Shown here: piece by piece, positions 1 through 8,324 of the stretch
Layout: every line of letters begins with the position of its first letter
How positions within the stretch are numbered: the stretch's first letter is position 1
NCBI GenBank assembly: GCA_026414975.1
Contig: JAOAHZ010000004.1
Coordinates: forward strand, 124,001 to 188,000
Source: Bacteroidia bacterium
GTDB lineage: Bacteria > Bacteroidota > Bacteroidia > SpSt-205
DNA: 64,000 nucleotides
Direction of reading: 5' to 3'
The notes under the pieces: generated by a model
Databases searched by the model: none
Seen by the model: only the letters and a program-made list of their open reading frames with translations
What the model was told of the DNA's origin: nothing
Made by a program: the position numbers and the translations under genes

Positions 1-891
1 CTTGCTACAGCTCAAGCATGGTTAGCTGAGCGTGGGATGCAAGCCGTCGACGCTTGTATCAACTTCGGGGAAAATGATCGCTTCTGGGGCGTGCTTATAG
101 AGGGGTTTGATTCTCCTCCCTCTTACGGGATGCCGTACAACAAGCCTTACTACGCTGATTATCTCAGCCGGTATGGATTTGAGCTCTATTTTCGTCAGGA
201 ATCCCGTGAACTGGACCTGCGTCAAATCCCCGAGCGTATTATTCGCATCGCCCAACGAGCCGCCTATAAAGAAGGGGTTTCTTTCAGCTATCCAAACCTA
301 AGCAACTTGCACCACTATGCTTTAGACTTTATGACCATCTACAACGATGCATGGCGTTTCCATGAACATTTTGTGCCTCTTACAGAGGATCGGCTCCGGC
401 TTATCGTGGAAAACCTGAAACCTATCCTCATAGAGGAGATGATCTACTTTGCCTATGTGGAAAACGAACCCGCTGGCATCATTTTAGCCATACCAGACCT
501 AAATCAAATATTTCGGCCGTGGCGAGGTCGCCCTACTTTATGGCAGCTTTTGAGCTTCCTATGGCGCAAGCGGAATAAATACGCTTGGTATCGGCGTAAA
601 GGGATTCTAACCCGAGCTCGGGTGATGCTAATGGGCGTACGTCCTAAGTTCCAGCGTCGGGGCTTAGAATCGGCCTTAGCCTATTTACCTGTACCGCCTG
701 TCGTTCAAATGGGCATTACTCATGCTGAACTGAGTTGGGTAGGGGACTTCAATCCGGCTATGTTAGCTGTCTTAGAAGCGATCCAAGCTCGACGCAGTCG
801 GATCCATGCTACATTTCGGTATTACTTTTCTCCCGAGGTGCGTCAGCGTGTTCTCCGAGAAGCCCGGCCTATCATTAGCCGGGCGTCTTGA
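1..891 (+). CDS. GNAT-like N-acetyltransferase family protein, 5' truncated by the window edge
   Basis: The reading frame is open from base 1, and the first ATG (37) is probably internal. The residues before it (LATAQAWLAERG) fit the middle of the roughly 380-residue GNAT-like family common in Bacteroidota, so about 90 N-terminal residues are likely missing. The C-terminal half carries a GNAT acetyl-CoA-binding signature, LMGVRPKFQRRGLES near residues 200-215, in the form V-x-P-x-x-Q-x-R-G. Substrate is unknown. The gene ends inside a GC-rich hairpin and overlaps the convergent methyltransferase gene by 17 bp. The fold call is fairly secure; the function is not. Confidence 0.75.
   Translation, partial: LATAQAWLAERGMQAVDACINFGENDRFWGVLIEGFDSPPSYGMPYNKPYYADYLSRYGFELYFRQESRELDLRQIPERIIRIAQRAAYKEGVSFSYPNLSNLHHYALDFMTIYNDAWRFHEHFVPLTEDRLRLIVENLKPILIEEMIYFAYVENEPAGIILAIPDLNQIFRPWRGRPTLWQLLSFLWRKRNKYAWYRRKGILTRARVMLMGVRPKFQRRGLESALAYLPVPPVVQMGITHAELSWVGDFNPAMLAVLEAIQARRSRIHATFRYYFSPEVRQRVLREARPIISRAS
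862..884. terminator. Hairpin in the overlap of two convergent genes
   Basis: A 7-bp perfect GC stem (gcccggc / gccgggc) with a 9-nt loop spans the 3' ends of both convergent genes. It could stop transcription from both sides. It lacks a clear T-tract, so the assignment as terminator is inference. Confidence 0.4.
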
Positions 892-1564
892 GGGGCTTCT
901 GAGCGAGGATATAATAAGCGAAGCCTGTTAGGTCCCACCAAAGCACGCCTCTCTTTATGGTCCCTTTGAAGAGGAGATGAAAGATGAAGATAACCGGTAG
1001 GAACAGCAGTCTCCGGTAGTTACGAGCGATACGAATCCGATGGATGCGGGCTCCGAGGCGAAGAAGGTGATTCGCTAACTCAGTAGGCGTATATAATCGG
1101 ATATGGGTAGGGTCGTCAAAGAAGTTCAACGTCCCGGGCATAGATGGTAGGTATAAGCTTCGCTCACTGGGAGTCTCTATATATAGGTATCCACCTGGCT
1201 TGAGCTTTTGCCACAAATGAAAGAGGACCTCCTCTCCATTCGGAATGTGCTCAATCACGTGAATTAGGGTAATTAGGTCGTACTCCCCGTTCGGAAGTCT
1301 TTCCCATTCAGGATGATTTAGGTCCATGAGAATGAAGTGATCCATGCATGCTTTATCCTCAGGGGTGAGATTGTAGTCGGTCTCCCGATCTAATCCGATG
1401 TAGATGCAGTTGGGGAAGTATCGCTTGAAAAGACTTGGGGAACGATTTCCGCATCCTACATCCAGAACGAAGAGATGGTCCATACGAGCTACATACCGCC
1501 TTATCACCTGAAACGATAGACGGGGAACGAATCGGTAATAAAAGTTTTCCAAAAGGTAGAGCAT
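875..1564 (-). CDS. Class I SAM-dependent methyltransferase
   Basis: A 229-residue protein of the Methyltransf_11/23 type. Motif I is visible as VLDVGCGNRSPS (residues about 33-44), followed by an acidic ribose-binding stretch (GLDRETDYN) and the post-motif LITLIHVIEHIPN. The C-terminus is hydrophobic (RLLFLPVIFIFHLLF), which suggests membrane association. Small methyltransferases of this kind often act on lipids, quinones or glycans, but the substrate cannot be told here. The ATG at 1564 is preceded by TAACTTCG, a degenerate -7 element 6 nt upstream, and by a purine-rich ggaggaa. It converges on and overlaps the partial acetyltransferase gene. Confidence 0.85.
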   Translation of the reverse strand: MLYLLENFYYRFVPRLSFQVIRRYVARMDHLFVLDVGCGNRSPSLFKRYFPNCIYIGLDRETDYNLTPEDKACMDHFILMDLNHPEWERLPNGEYDLITLIHVIEHIPNGEEVLFHLWQKLKPGGYLYIETPSERSLYLPSMPGTLNFFDDPTHIRLYTPTELANHLLRLGARIHRIRIARNYRRLLFLPVIFIFHLLFKGTIKRGVLWWDLTGFAYYILAQKPLKTPG

Positions 1565-1570
1565 TTCCTC

Positions 1571-1578
1571 CGAAGTTA
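1571..1578 (-). promoter_or_regulatory. Degenerate -7 element for the methyltransferase gene
   Basis: TAACTTCG on the minus strand lies 6 nt before the ATG at 1564. It differs from TAnnTTTG at one base. Confidence 0.4.
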
Positions 1579-1662
1579 GAGTCAGCCTCGGATATAACGA
1601 AGGAAAGTTGTTATGTGGAAACAGAGTTTTGGATTTGGAGTCCTTCGTTTGCAGCCTCTACC

Positions 1663-1670
1663 TATATTTG
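1663..1670 (+). promoter_or_regulatory. -7 promoter element TATATTTG for the nSTAND/WD40 gene
   Basis: This is an exact match to TAnnTTTG and ends 9 nt before the ATG at 1680. It favours that ATG over the in-frame upstream codon at 1608, which would lie before the promoter. Confidence 0.6.
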
Positions 1671-1679
1671 CCAAAGATT

Positions 1680-4600
1680 ATGCAGATCGCTCCTTCTGTA
1701 GCTACTCCGAAAGAGGAAACGAGAAGCCTATCTATATGGCTCGGGTGGACAGCGGAGGCGGATCGGACGCGTCGTGAAGTGTTGAGCATCATGCTCCGCA
1801 ATGCAGGATATACGGTAGAATTGGCAGCAGAGTACGATCCCCTCCTGCTAGCTCAAGTCAGCCAGCGATATGATGCCGCCTTTCTCATCGTGGGCACGAC
1901 TAAGGGTCCGCTCCTTCCTGATGGTTCGTTGCTATTGAGACGGCAATATGATGTCCTTTTCCAACAGTTGTCGTCTAAGTTTCGGCTGCTTATCTGGGCT
2001 CCCTTAGATGAAACGGCGCTTTACGAGTTAGAGGCCCAAGAGCTTCTTACTCATATAGAGAACTCCCTGACAGACCGAGTTATGCTTACCCGTACCCCCA
2101 GTTTACCTCTCTTAGTGGGGGAGGTTCGAGCTTTCCTCAGCGAAGCCGTAGAAGCCCGTCAAGCAGTCAAGCAGTATGAAATCGGTTTCATTCATAATGT
2201 TCGAGATGCAGATAGCTGCTTTTCGCTGGTAGAGAATCTATCCCAAAGCTATCGCCTAAAATCGCTTACCTTCAAGCCAGAGTCAGCGGAGGAGGATACC
2301 GCTGAAGCATTGCGTATGTACCAGCAAAGTCAGCTTTTGGTCATTTTCTTTCATCGGGCGGGAGATTGGGCGGTCTCGGTAGCTCAGCAAATATGGAAAC
2401 AGTCGGGCGGATTGAGCCGCTCCACACCTATGCTCTTGATTGGTCCGCCAGAACCCTCTCGCAATCGGCATCTTTCTATTCATGTGCCGAATATTCGCTT
2501 AGAGCTTGCCGAAGTAGATAAGATGGAAGGCATGGTAGGTGCTGCCTTGGCGCAAGCCAAACTAACTTCCATATGGCCTGAGTCCCCCCGATTATGCCCT
2601 TATATCGGCTTGCGACCCTTTGAAGAAGCAGAGGCGGTCTTTTTTCATGGGCGAGAACGCCATATCGGCAAGATTTTAGAGCAGCTTCGGGAAAAAAAGT
2701 TCATCATGGTAACGGGGGCCTCTGGGGATGGTAAATCTTCCTTGGTCTTTGCAGGGGTGCTCCCTGCTCTGCGAGCTAACCTGATGTCGGCCCCCTACCC
2801 CAGTTGGGCCATTGCTGCTTTCCGTCCAGAGAAGCAACCCCTCACGAACTTCGCTACGGCGGTTGCCAGCGCTCTCGGGTACAGCGACATTCCAAGTGTA
2901 GAAACTCGCCTCTCATATGGCTTTTCTGCTCTGGTAGAACTGTATAAGGAATCGGCTGTCTTCATAGACCCCACGGACCCTAACTTCCTCCAGCTCTCCG
3001 ATAAAGAGAAATCCGCTCGCCTGCGTGAAGGACAGAACTTGCTCATTCTTGTAGATCAGTTTGAGGAGTTTTTTACCAATGAGGAAAACTACTCCTCAGG
3101 GGTAGCCTCGCCCTTGGCTCAGATTACAGTCAATGTGCTTTCTGAAACCATACGCATTGCCCAGCGTGATAACCTCCCCATTTGGGTCATATTCACCATG
3201 CGTTCCGATTTTATCGGTCAATGCGTAGCCTTCCATGGATTTGCAGAGCTGATAGGCGAGAGCACTTACTTCGTGCCGCGTCTGACCCGAGAGGAGTTTC
3301 AGGCCGTTATAGAGAAGCCCGTAGAGCTGAATGGGGATCGCATTACTCCGAGGCTTACTCAGCGGCTCCTGAACGACTTAGGTGACGGAATAGACCAGCT
3401 CCCAGTTCTTCAGCATGCTCTTCATCGGATATGGCATGCCGCTGATAGCGGGAAAGAAGCCTTAGACCTTATTCACTACGCTATGGTTGGGGGGCTCGGA
3501 GCCAACAAGCTACCCGAGCAGGACCGCCCCCTGTTTGAACAGTATCTGAATAGCCTGCCTCTTGAGGAGAAGGCTCTCTATCAGAGCCCGCGATTGCGAA
3601 ATGTCTTAAACTTTCATGCTGAGTGGTTGTATGAGCACTTGGACAAACTTTACAAGGAAGCCCACGGAGAAGAGCTGCCTTTAGATTTGCTTCAACGAAT
3701 CGCCGCAACCCTCTTCGTTTCTCTCACTCGCATAGATGAAGGAAGGGCTGTGCGAACTCGCTTGACCCTTCAGCAAATAACGGATATCTTAGGGTTGGAG
3801 GGTATCTCAACTCGAGAAGTAGCCAAGGTTGCTGCTCTATTTCGTTTCTCTCAGGTGAGCTTCCTTCAACCTGGATTAGAGGAGGGAGCCTCGTTTGAGC
3901 TCAGTCCTACCGACACTCTCACTATTTCTCACGAGGCGCTTATTCGCAACTGGGACCGACTTATTCGCTGGGCGGAAGCCGAAGCCCAAAGCGTACGCAT
4001 TTTCCGTGAGCTGAAGTTTCAGGTTCAGCGTTGGTTAGAAGCTCAGCAGAACCCCAAACTGCTTCTCAGTGGGGGAGCCTACCAGTATTTTGCTGACTGG
4101 TACTACGAAAAGCGGCCTAATCCCCCGTGGATGCGTCGCTACATTCCCCCTGAGGAACTTGTACCTGATGTAGAGCCCCTCATTCAGGCCTTAGCTTTGC
4201 GTGATGCAATAGAGCTTTACTTAGCCCGCAGTAAAGCCCGGATTGAACGAAACCGTCGCCTTCTCTTACTGGCATTAGGGGTTATTACCTTGCTTCTGAT
4301 GCTCAGCCTTGTAGCCTTGTATTATGCTCAGGTGCAGCGGGTTTTAGCAGAGCGAAGTGCCGAAGAGGCGCGACGTCAAGCCCAAATCGCCCAAGAACAA
4401 CGAGCTTTAGCGGAGAAAAATGCCGCTGAGGCACGCTATCAACAACTCGTGGCTGAACGCGAACGTCTCATAGCCCTCCAGCAGAAACTTTTAGCAGAAA
4501 ATGCTCTCCGCATTGCTCAAGCCGAGCGGCTAAATGCCGAACGGCAGCGTCAAATCGCTGAAACCCAGCGCCGTATCGCTGAGTTAGAGCGTGAGAAGGC

Positions 4601-6194
4601 TCTCACTCAACAGCGCATTGCTGAGAACCAAACTCGTCTCGCTGAGGCTGCTCGTATCAATGCCGAGTATGACCGAGAGCAAGCCGAATACCAAACCCAA
4701 ATAGCCCTTCGCCAGCGGAATCGAGCCCTCATTTTACAATCTCTCTTCTTAGCGGCTCTTTCTCAAGAGCAGACCCGTCAAGGCAATCCCGAGGTGGCCG
4801 CTCGCCTGGCTCTGGAAGCGTTACCTCGGCGTATCGGCGATCCCAACGACCGCCCCTATGTTGAAGAAGCTGAGGCAGCTTTGTACTATGCCCTTCATGC
4901 CTTGCTCTATCCTAAGCCCCCCCGTCAGCTCGTAGGACACCGAAATAGGGTAGTGTATGCTATATTTAGTCCAGACGGTTCTAAACTTGCTACCTCCAGT
5001 TGGGATAAAACGATTCGTATCTGGGATGTCCAAAGCGGAACTTCCAGAGAGGTTCTCAAAGGTCATACCCATATTGTGGAGAAGGTGTATTTTTCCCGTG
5101 ACATTCGCTATCTCGTTTCTCTGGCTGAAGACTTCTCCGCTCGCATCTGGGACCTAAATAAGGGACAAAGTACGGCCCGACTTTGGGGGCATAAAGATGA
5201 TTTGACCCATGTGGCCATCTCGGCAGATGGTAGCGTGATACTCACCACTTCTCTGGACAAAACCGCCCGCTTGTGGAGTGGTCCATCCGGAAATCTCCTG
5301 CAAACCGTATCTTTAGATAGTGAGGGTTTATATGCGGCTATTACAGAAGACGGTAAGCGAGCCGCTATAACTACTCAGCTGGGTAGCTTATACGTGTGGT
5401 TTTCGGGAAGCCAAGCACCGCCTTTGCGCCTTCAAGCTCATGATGGCCCGATTATCGGTGTTCTTCTGTCGCCGGATGAGCGGTATATTCTAACTCTCAG
5501 TGAAGACGGCACCGCTGCTTTATGGAACTGGGAGCTCAAGCTAATCACCCGCCTAAAAGGGCATACGGGCGCTCTCAAGGCTGCTTCTTTCAGCCCTGAT
5601 GGTAAGAAACTCGTGACGGCGGCGGCTGATTCCACTTTGAGGATATGGGAGTTACCTTCAGGCAGGCTTCTCCGCGTGATGACGGAGCACAAGGGGATAC
5701 CTTATGCCGTACAGTGGAGTCCCACCGGATTACATATTCTTTCTATCGGTACGGACCAAACGGCCCGGCTATGGAGCGGACGGAGTTTTCTGTGTCTCAC
5801 TGAATATCCTTTCCCTCTGCATATCTACTTCAAGCCTGCTTTCAGCCCCGAGGGCAAATTTTTAGCTGTGCCTGGACCGAAGGGAACCGTATCACTCTAT
5901 CCCCTCCTGCCTGATCATCAATCGCTTATAGATTACGCTTATGAGAAAAAGCCTCGGGAGCTTACACCGACAGAACGACGGCGATTTTTCTTGGAGGACC
6001 TACGGATTCTTGCTGAACTTCCTTCCAAAAAGAAGCTACCCAAAGCCCGTATCCATGAGGTGCAAGCTGGAGAAACCCTGTCCTCTATTGCTGCTCGATA
6101 TGGTATTTCGGTGGAACAGCTTCGCATGCTCAACCGTCTAAGCTCAGATGCGATTCGGGCAGGCGACAGTTTGATAATCACATACGAAGAGTGA
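1680..6194 (+). CDS. nSTAND1 NTPase with tandem N-terminal alpha/beta domains, TM segment, coiled coil, WD40 propeller and C-terminal LysM
   Basis: A 1,504-residue multidomain protein. Residues about 10-290 form two alpha/beta segments resembling TIR-like or other effector-associated domains (inference). The NTPase starts with CPYIGLRPFEEAEAVFFHGR, a typical nSTAND1 entry, followed by Walker A GASGDGKSS (about 346-354) and Walker B LLILVDQFEEFF (Asp near 459). One strong transmembrane helix lies at about 860-882. A long Ala/Glu/Arg/Gln coiled coil follows (about 885-1015), then seven or eight WD40 repeats with GH and WD signatures (about 1079-1405). The protein ends in a LysM domain (VQAGETLSSIAARYGIS). 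The topology predicts a cytoplasmic NTPase and a periplasmic propeller plus peptidoglycan-binding LysM. STAND proteins usually oligomerise after sensing a ligand. The start at 1680 is chosen because a TATATTTG element lies just upstream. Ligand and output are unknown. Confidence 0.85.
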   Translation: MQIAPSVATPKEETRSLSIWLGWTAEADRTRREVLSIMLRNAGYTVELAAEYDPLLLAQVSQRYDAAFLIVGTTKGPLLPDGSLLLRRQYDVLFQQLSSKFRLLIWAPLDETALYELEAQELLTHIENSLTDRVMLTRTPSLPLLVGEVRAFLSEAVEARQAVKQYEIGFIHNVRDADSCFSLVENLSQSYRLKSLTFKPESAEEDTAEALRMYQQSQLLVIFFHRAGDWAVSVAQQIWKQSGGLSRSTPMLLIGPPEPSRNRHLSIHVPNIRLELAEVDKMEGMVGAALAQAKLTSIWPESPRLCPYIGLRPFEEAEAVFFHGRERHIGKILEQLREKKFIMVTGASGDGKSSLVFAGVLPALRANLMSAPYPSWAIAAFRPEKQPLTNFATAVASALGYSDIPSVETRLSYGFSALVELYKESAVFIDPTDPNFLQLSDKEKSARLREGQNLLILVDQFEEFFTNEENYSSGVASPLAQITVNVLSETIRIAQRDNLPIWVIFTMRSDFIGQCVAFHGFAELIGESTYFVPRLTREEFQAVIEKPVELNGDRITPRLTQRLLNDLGDGIDQLPVLQHALHRIWHAADSGKEALDLIHYAMVGGLGANKLPEQDRPLFEQYLNSLPLEEKALYQSPRLRNVLNFHAEWLYEHLDKLYKEAHGEELPLDLLQRIAATLFVSLTRIDEGRAVRTRLTLQQITDILGLEGISTREVAKVAALFRFSQVSFLQPGLEEGASFELSPTDTLTISHEALIRNWDRLIRWAEAEAQSVRIFRELKFQVQRWLEAQQNPKLLLSGGAYQYFADWYYEKRPNPPWMRRYIPPEELVPDVEPLIQALALRDAIELYLARSKARIERNRRLLLLALGVITLLLMLSLVALYYAQVQRVLAERSAEEARRQAQIAQEQRALAEKNAAEARYQQLVAERERLIALQQKLLAENALRIAQAERLNAERQRQIAETQRRIAELEREKALTQQRIAENQTRLAEAARINAEYDREQAEYQTQIALRQRNRALILQSLFLAALSQEQTRQGNPEVAARLALEALPRRIGDPNDRPYVEEAEAALYYALHALLYPKPPRQLVGHRNRVVYAIFSPDGSKLATSSWDKTIRIWDVQSGTSREVLKGHTHIVEKVYFSRDIRYLVSLAEDFSARIWDLNKGQSTARLWGHKDDLTHVAISADGSVILTTSLDKTARLWSGPSGNLLQTVSLDSEGLYAAITEDGKRAAITTQLGSLYVWFSGSQAPPLRLQAHDGPIIGVLLSPDERYILTLSEDGTAALWNWELKLITRLKGHTGALKAASFSPDGKKLVTAAADSTLRIWELPSGRLLRVMTEHKGIPYAVQWSPTGLHILSIGTDQTARLWSGRSFLCLTEYPFPLHIYFKPAFSPEGKFLAVPGPKGTVSLYPLLPDHQSLIDYAYEKKPRELTPTERRRFFLEDLRILAELPSKKKLPKARIHEVQAGETLSSIAARYGISVEQLRMLNRLSSDAIRAGDSLIITYEE

Positions 6195-6205
6195 ATGAAC
6201 TTAGA

Positions 6206-7570
6206 TCAGCGCTCAATCGCTTTCTCCCACTCGGATAACGCCTCTTGACAACGCAAGGTTCGTACTTCTACGGGTACATTCTTGCGGGCCCGCCCGATCC
6301 ACCGTTCTACAGCTTCCTGCTTTTTGAGTTGAAGGACAGCCTGAGCAAACCTCTCGTAATCCAGCTCTAAGGAGGCCCGATGAGGTGCATACTTACGCTG
6401 GAGCCAGACGATCCTCACACCCTTGCGTCCATCCCGGGTAGTGAAAGCACTCGGCTGAGAAATCTCTCCCACTTTGAGTTCATCCACAAGAAAGTAAAGC
6501 TCAGGGTCCAGCCGATCTAAAGGAATCCGATAGCTGCCATTCTCCTCGTCTACAAGCCGTCCGCTGGACTGCTTCGTGGGGAGGTCTTCCGAAAATTCCG
6601 TTGCCGCCCGGGAAAATGGAATAGAGTCCCGTAGAATTTGATCTCGTAGGACAGCCAGGCGTCGCTTGGCTACTTCTACATCCTCCTCTGTGATGGTTGG
6701 CTGCAGGAGAATATGTCTGGCTTTGACTTTATTGCCCAACCGCTTCTCTACAAGGAGAATATGAAACCCAAAGGGTGTTTCGAAAACGGGGGATACCTCG
6801 CCAATTGGTACAGAGAAGGCTACACGCTCAAACTCTGGAACCATGCGTCCCTTGCTAAACTCCCCTAAATCTCCTCCCTGGCGTGCAGAACCCAGGTCTT
6901 GAGAAAAAGCCCGAGCGGCCGAAGCAAACTCCATCTGACCTGTGATAATAGCCCGCCGGATCTCTTCCAGTCGTTCTCTTGTCCGTTCCCGCTCTTCAGG
7001 CGATGGCTTAGCCCAAAAGACGATTTGACTTAGTTCCACTTCCGCTGGGATGAAAGGTAGGCTATCTTTGGGAATAGATTCAAAAAAATCCCGTACTTCT
7101 TTCGGGGTTACTTTGATGTCAGCGGTGATTTTTTGGCGCATCTCCTCGGCCAAGATTTGATTGCGCACTTCAGTGCGCAGATCCTGCTTGAGGAGGGGTA
7201 TAGGTTTGCCGTATATTTCAACCACTGCTTCAGGAGACCCTAACTGCGCTATGAGAATCTGGAGGCGTCGATCCAGTTCTCGTTCCACTTGATCATCGGT
7301 TACCTTCAAGCTATCCAGCCGAGCTCGTACCAGTAAGAGCTTTTGGATGATAAACTGTTCCAGCACTTCACAGTAGAGGCCTCCATCATCTCGAACACCG
7401 GTTTGTTTGAGGTAGGCGTACTGCTGAAGTACCTGAGATTCCAAGATAACCTCATCGCCAACCAAAGCGGCGATACCTTCTAAGCGGGTCTGGGCCTCAG
7501 TAAAGCTCACCCACCCCAGAAGCCAGAGCCCGCTGATATAGGCTGTCTTCAAAAGCTTTGAGCCAAGCAT
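6206..7570 (-). CDS. surA: SurA-like periplasmic chaperone / peptidyl-prolyl isomerase
   Basis: A 454-residue protein with an N-terminal signal peptide (hydrophobic run ending SFTEAQ), a SurA N-terminal chaperone region beginning IAALVGDEVILESQVL, and two parvulin (PpiC) domains. The first is clear (QGGDLGEFSKGRMVPEFE, then FGFHILLVEKR); the second is more divergent. By family, SurA escorts unfolded outer-membrane proteins through the periplasm. It is the third gene of a minus-strand cluster with two other foldases, and its start overlaps the end of the preceding gene by 74 bp, which points to co-translation. Exact orthology with E. coli SurA is not proven. Confidence 0.88.
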   Translation of the reverse strand: MLGSKLLKTAYISGLWLLGWVSFTEAQTRLEGIAALVGDEVILESQVLQQYAYLKQTGVRDDGGLYCEVLEQFIIQKLLLVRARLDSLKVTDDQVERELDRRLQILIAQLGSPEAVVEIYGKPIPLLKQDLRTEVRNQILAEEMRQKITADIKVTPKEVRDFFESIPKDSLPFIPAEVELSQIVFWAKPSPEERERTRERLEEIRRAIITGQMEFASAARAFSQDLGSARQGGDLGEFSKGRMVPEFERVAFSVPIGEVSPVFETPFGFHILLVEKRLGNKVKARHILLQPTITEEDVEVAKRRLAVLRDQILRDSIPFSRAATEFSEDLPTKQSSGRLVDEENGSYRIPLDRLDPELYFLVDELKVGEISQPSAFTTRDGRKGVRIVWLQRKYAPHRASLELDYERFAQAVLQLKKQEAVERWIGRARKNVPVEVRTLRCQEALSEWEKAIER

Positions 7571-8324
7571 GGAGCCGCTGCTGTAAAAGTAGATTTTTCA
7601 CTTGGTCTCGTACAAGTTCAAATGGCAAAATTTGTCCTGGTACAATCAGACCTGTCAGTTGGAAGACTAAAAGGTAGGAGCGTCCGCTTTCTACTCGGAC
7701 GCTTTGAGCTACACCTTGCAAGGGCAAAAGGGAGAGGGTAGTGGGGAAGAAGGCTTGTAGGCTATCCAGAGCCGAGCGCGGCACCCACTGGGATACGATG
7801 CGACCAGGATAGTTTTTCTCCTTGAGCCACCGCTGCCAGGCGGAGTCAGGCATGCTTAGGTAACGCGCCAGCTCAACGCGGGCTAACCAAGTCGCTGGAA
7901 TCTGCACCCAGCGATACTGATAGTAGGGTTGCACCGTCCGAAAGACCTCAGGCTGACTCTCGTAGGTTTTGATGAGCGTGGAATCGGAGATTTCCCACTG
8001 GCTCATTACTTCCTCGCTGAGCATCCGAGAGAGGTAAGCTATGAGCAGCTTGGTACGATAATCCTGTACCTGCTCTTCAATCTGAGAGCGCAGTTTGGGC
8101 AAGAGCTGATAAGCAGTATCGGCTAAAGCCTGTTGGCGCAACCATTCGGCCGCATAAGCACGCAGGAGAAGGGCTGTATCACTGCCGGCAGGGATAGAAA
8201 GGCGATTAAGCGCTTCACTGCGCAGGAGGTACCGATCCCTGTACCGAGCTAAAGCTGGCTCTGAAGGCTCACGCCGACATACGGTCAGAAGGCTACCGAA
8301 AAAGACGGCTAAAAACTTTCTCAT
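7497..8324 (-). CDS. Putative lipoprotein of the periplasmic foldase cluster
   Basis: A 275-residue protein with a short signal peptide and a possible lipobox (SLLTVC, Cys at about 16), which would anchor it to a membrane from the periplasmic side. The body is helical and charged, resembling the N-terminal chaperone arms of SurA/PpiD proteins, but no parvulin signature is visible. It overlaps the upstream isomerase gene by 32 bp and the downstream surA-like gene by 74 bp, so the three genes form one tight operon. Likely an accessory to outer-membrane protein folding (inference). Confidence 0.7.
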   Translation of the reverse strand: MRKFLAVFFGSLLTVCRREPSEPALARYRDRYLLRSEALNRLSIPAGSDTALLLRAYAAEWLRQQALADTAYQLLPKLRSQIEEQVQDYRTKLLIAYLSRMLSEEVMSQWEISDSTLIKTYESQPEVFRTVQPYYQYRWVQIPATWLARVELARYLSMPDSAWQRWLKEKNYPGRIVSQWVPRSALDSLQAFFPTTLSLLPLQGVAQSVRVESGRSYLLVFQLTGLIVPGQILPFELVRDQVKNLLLQQRLHAWLKAFEDSLYQRALASGVGELY

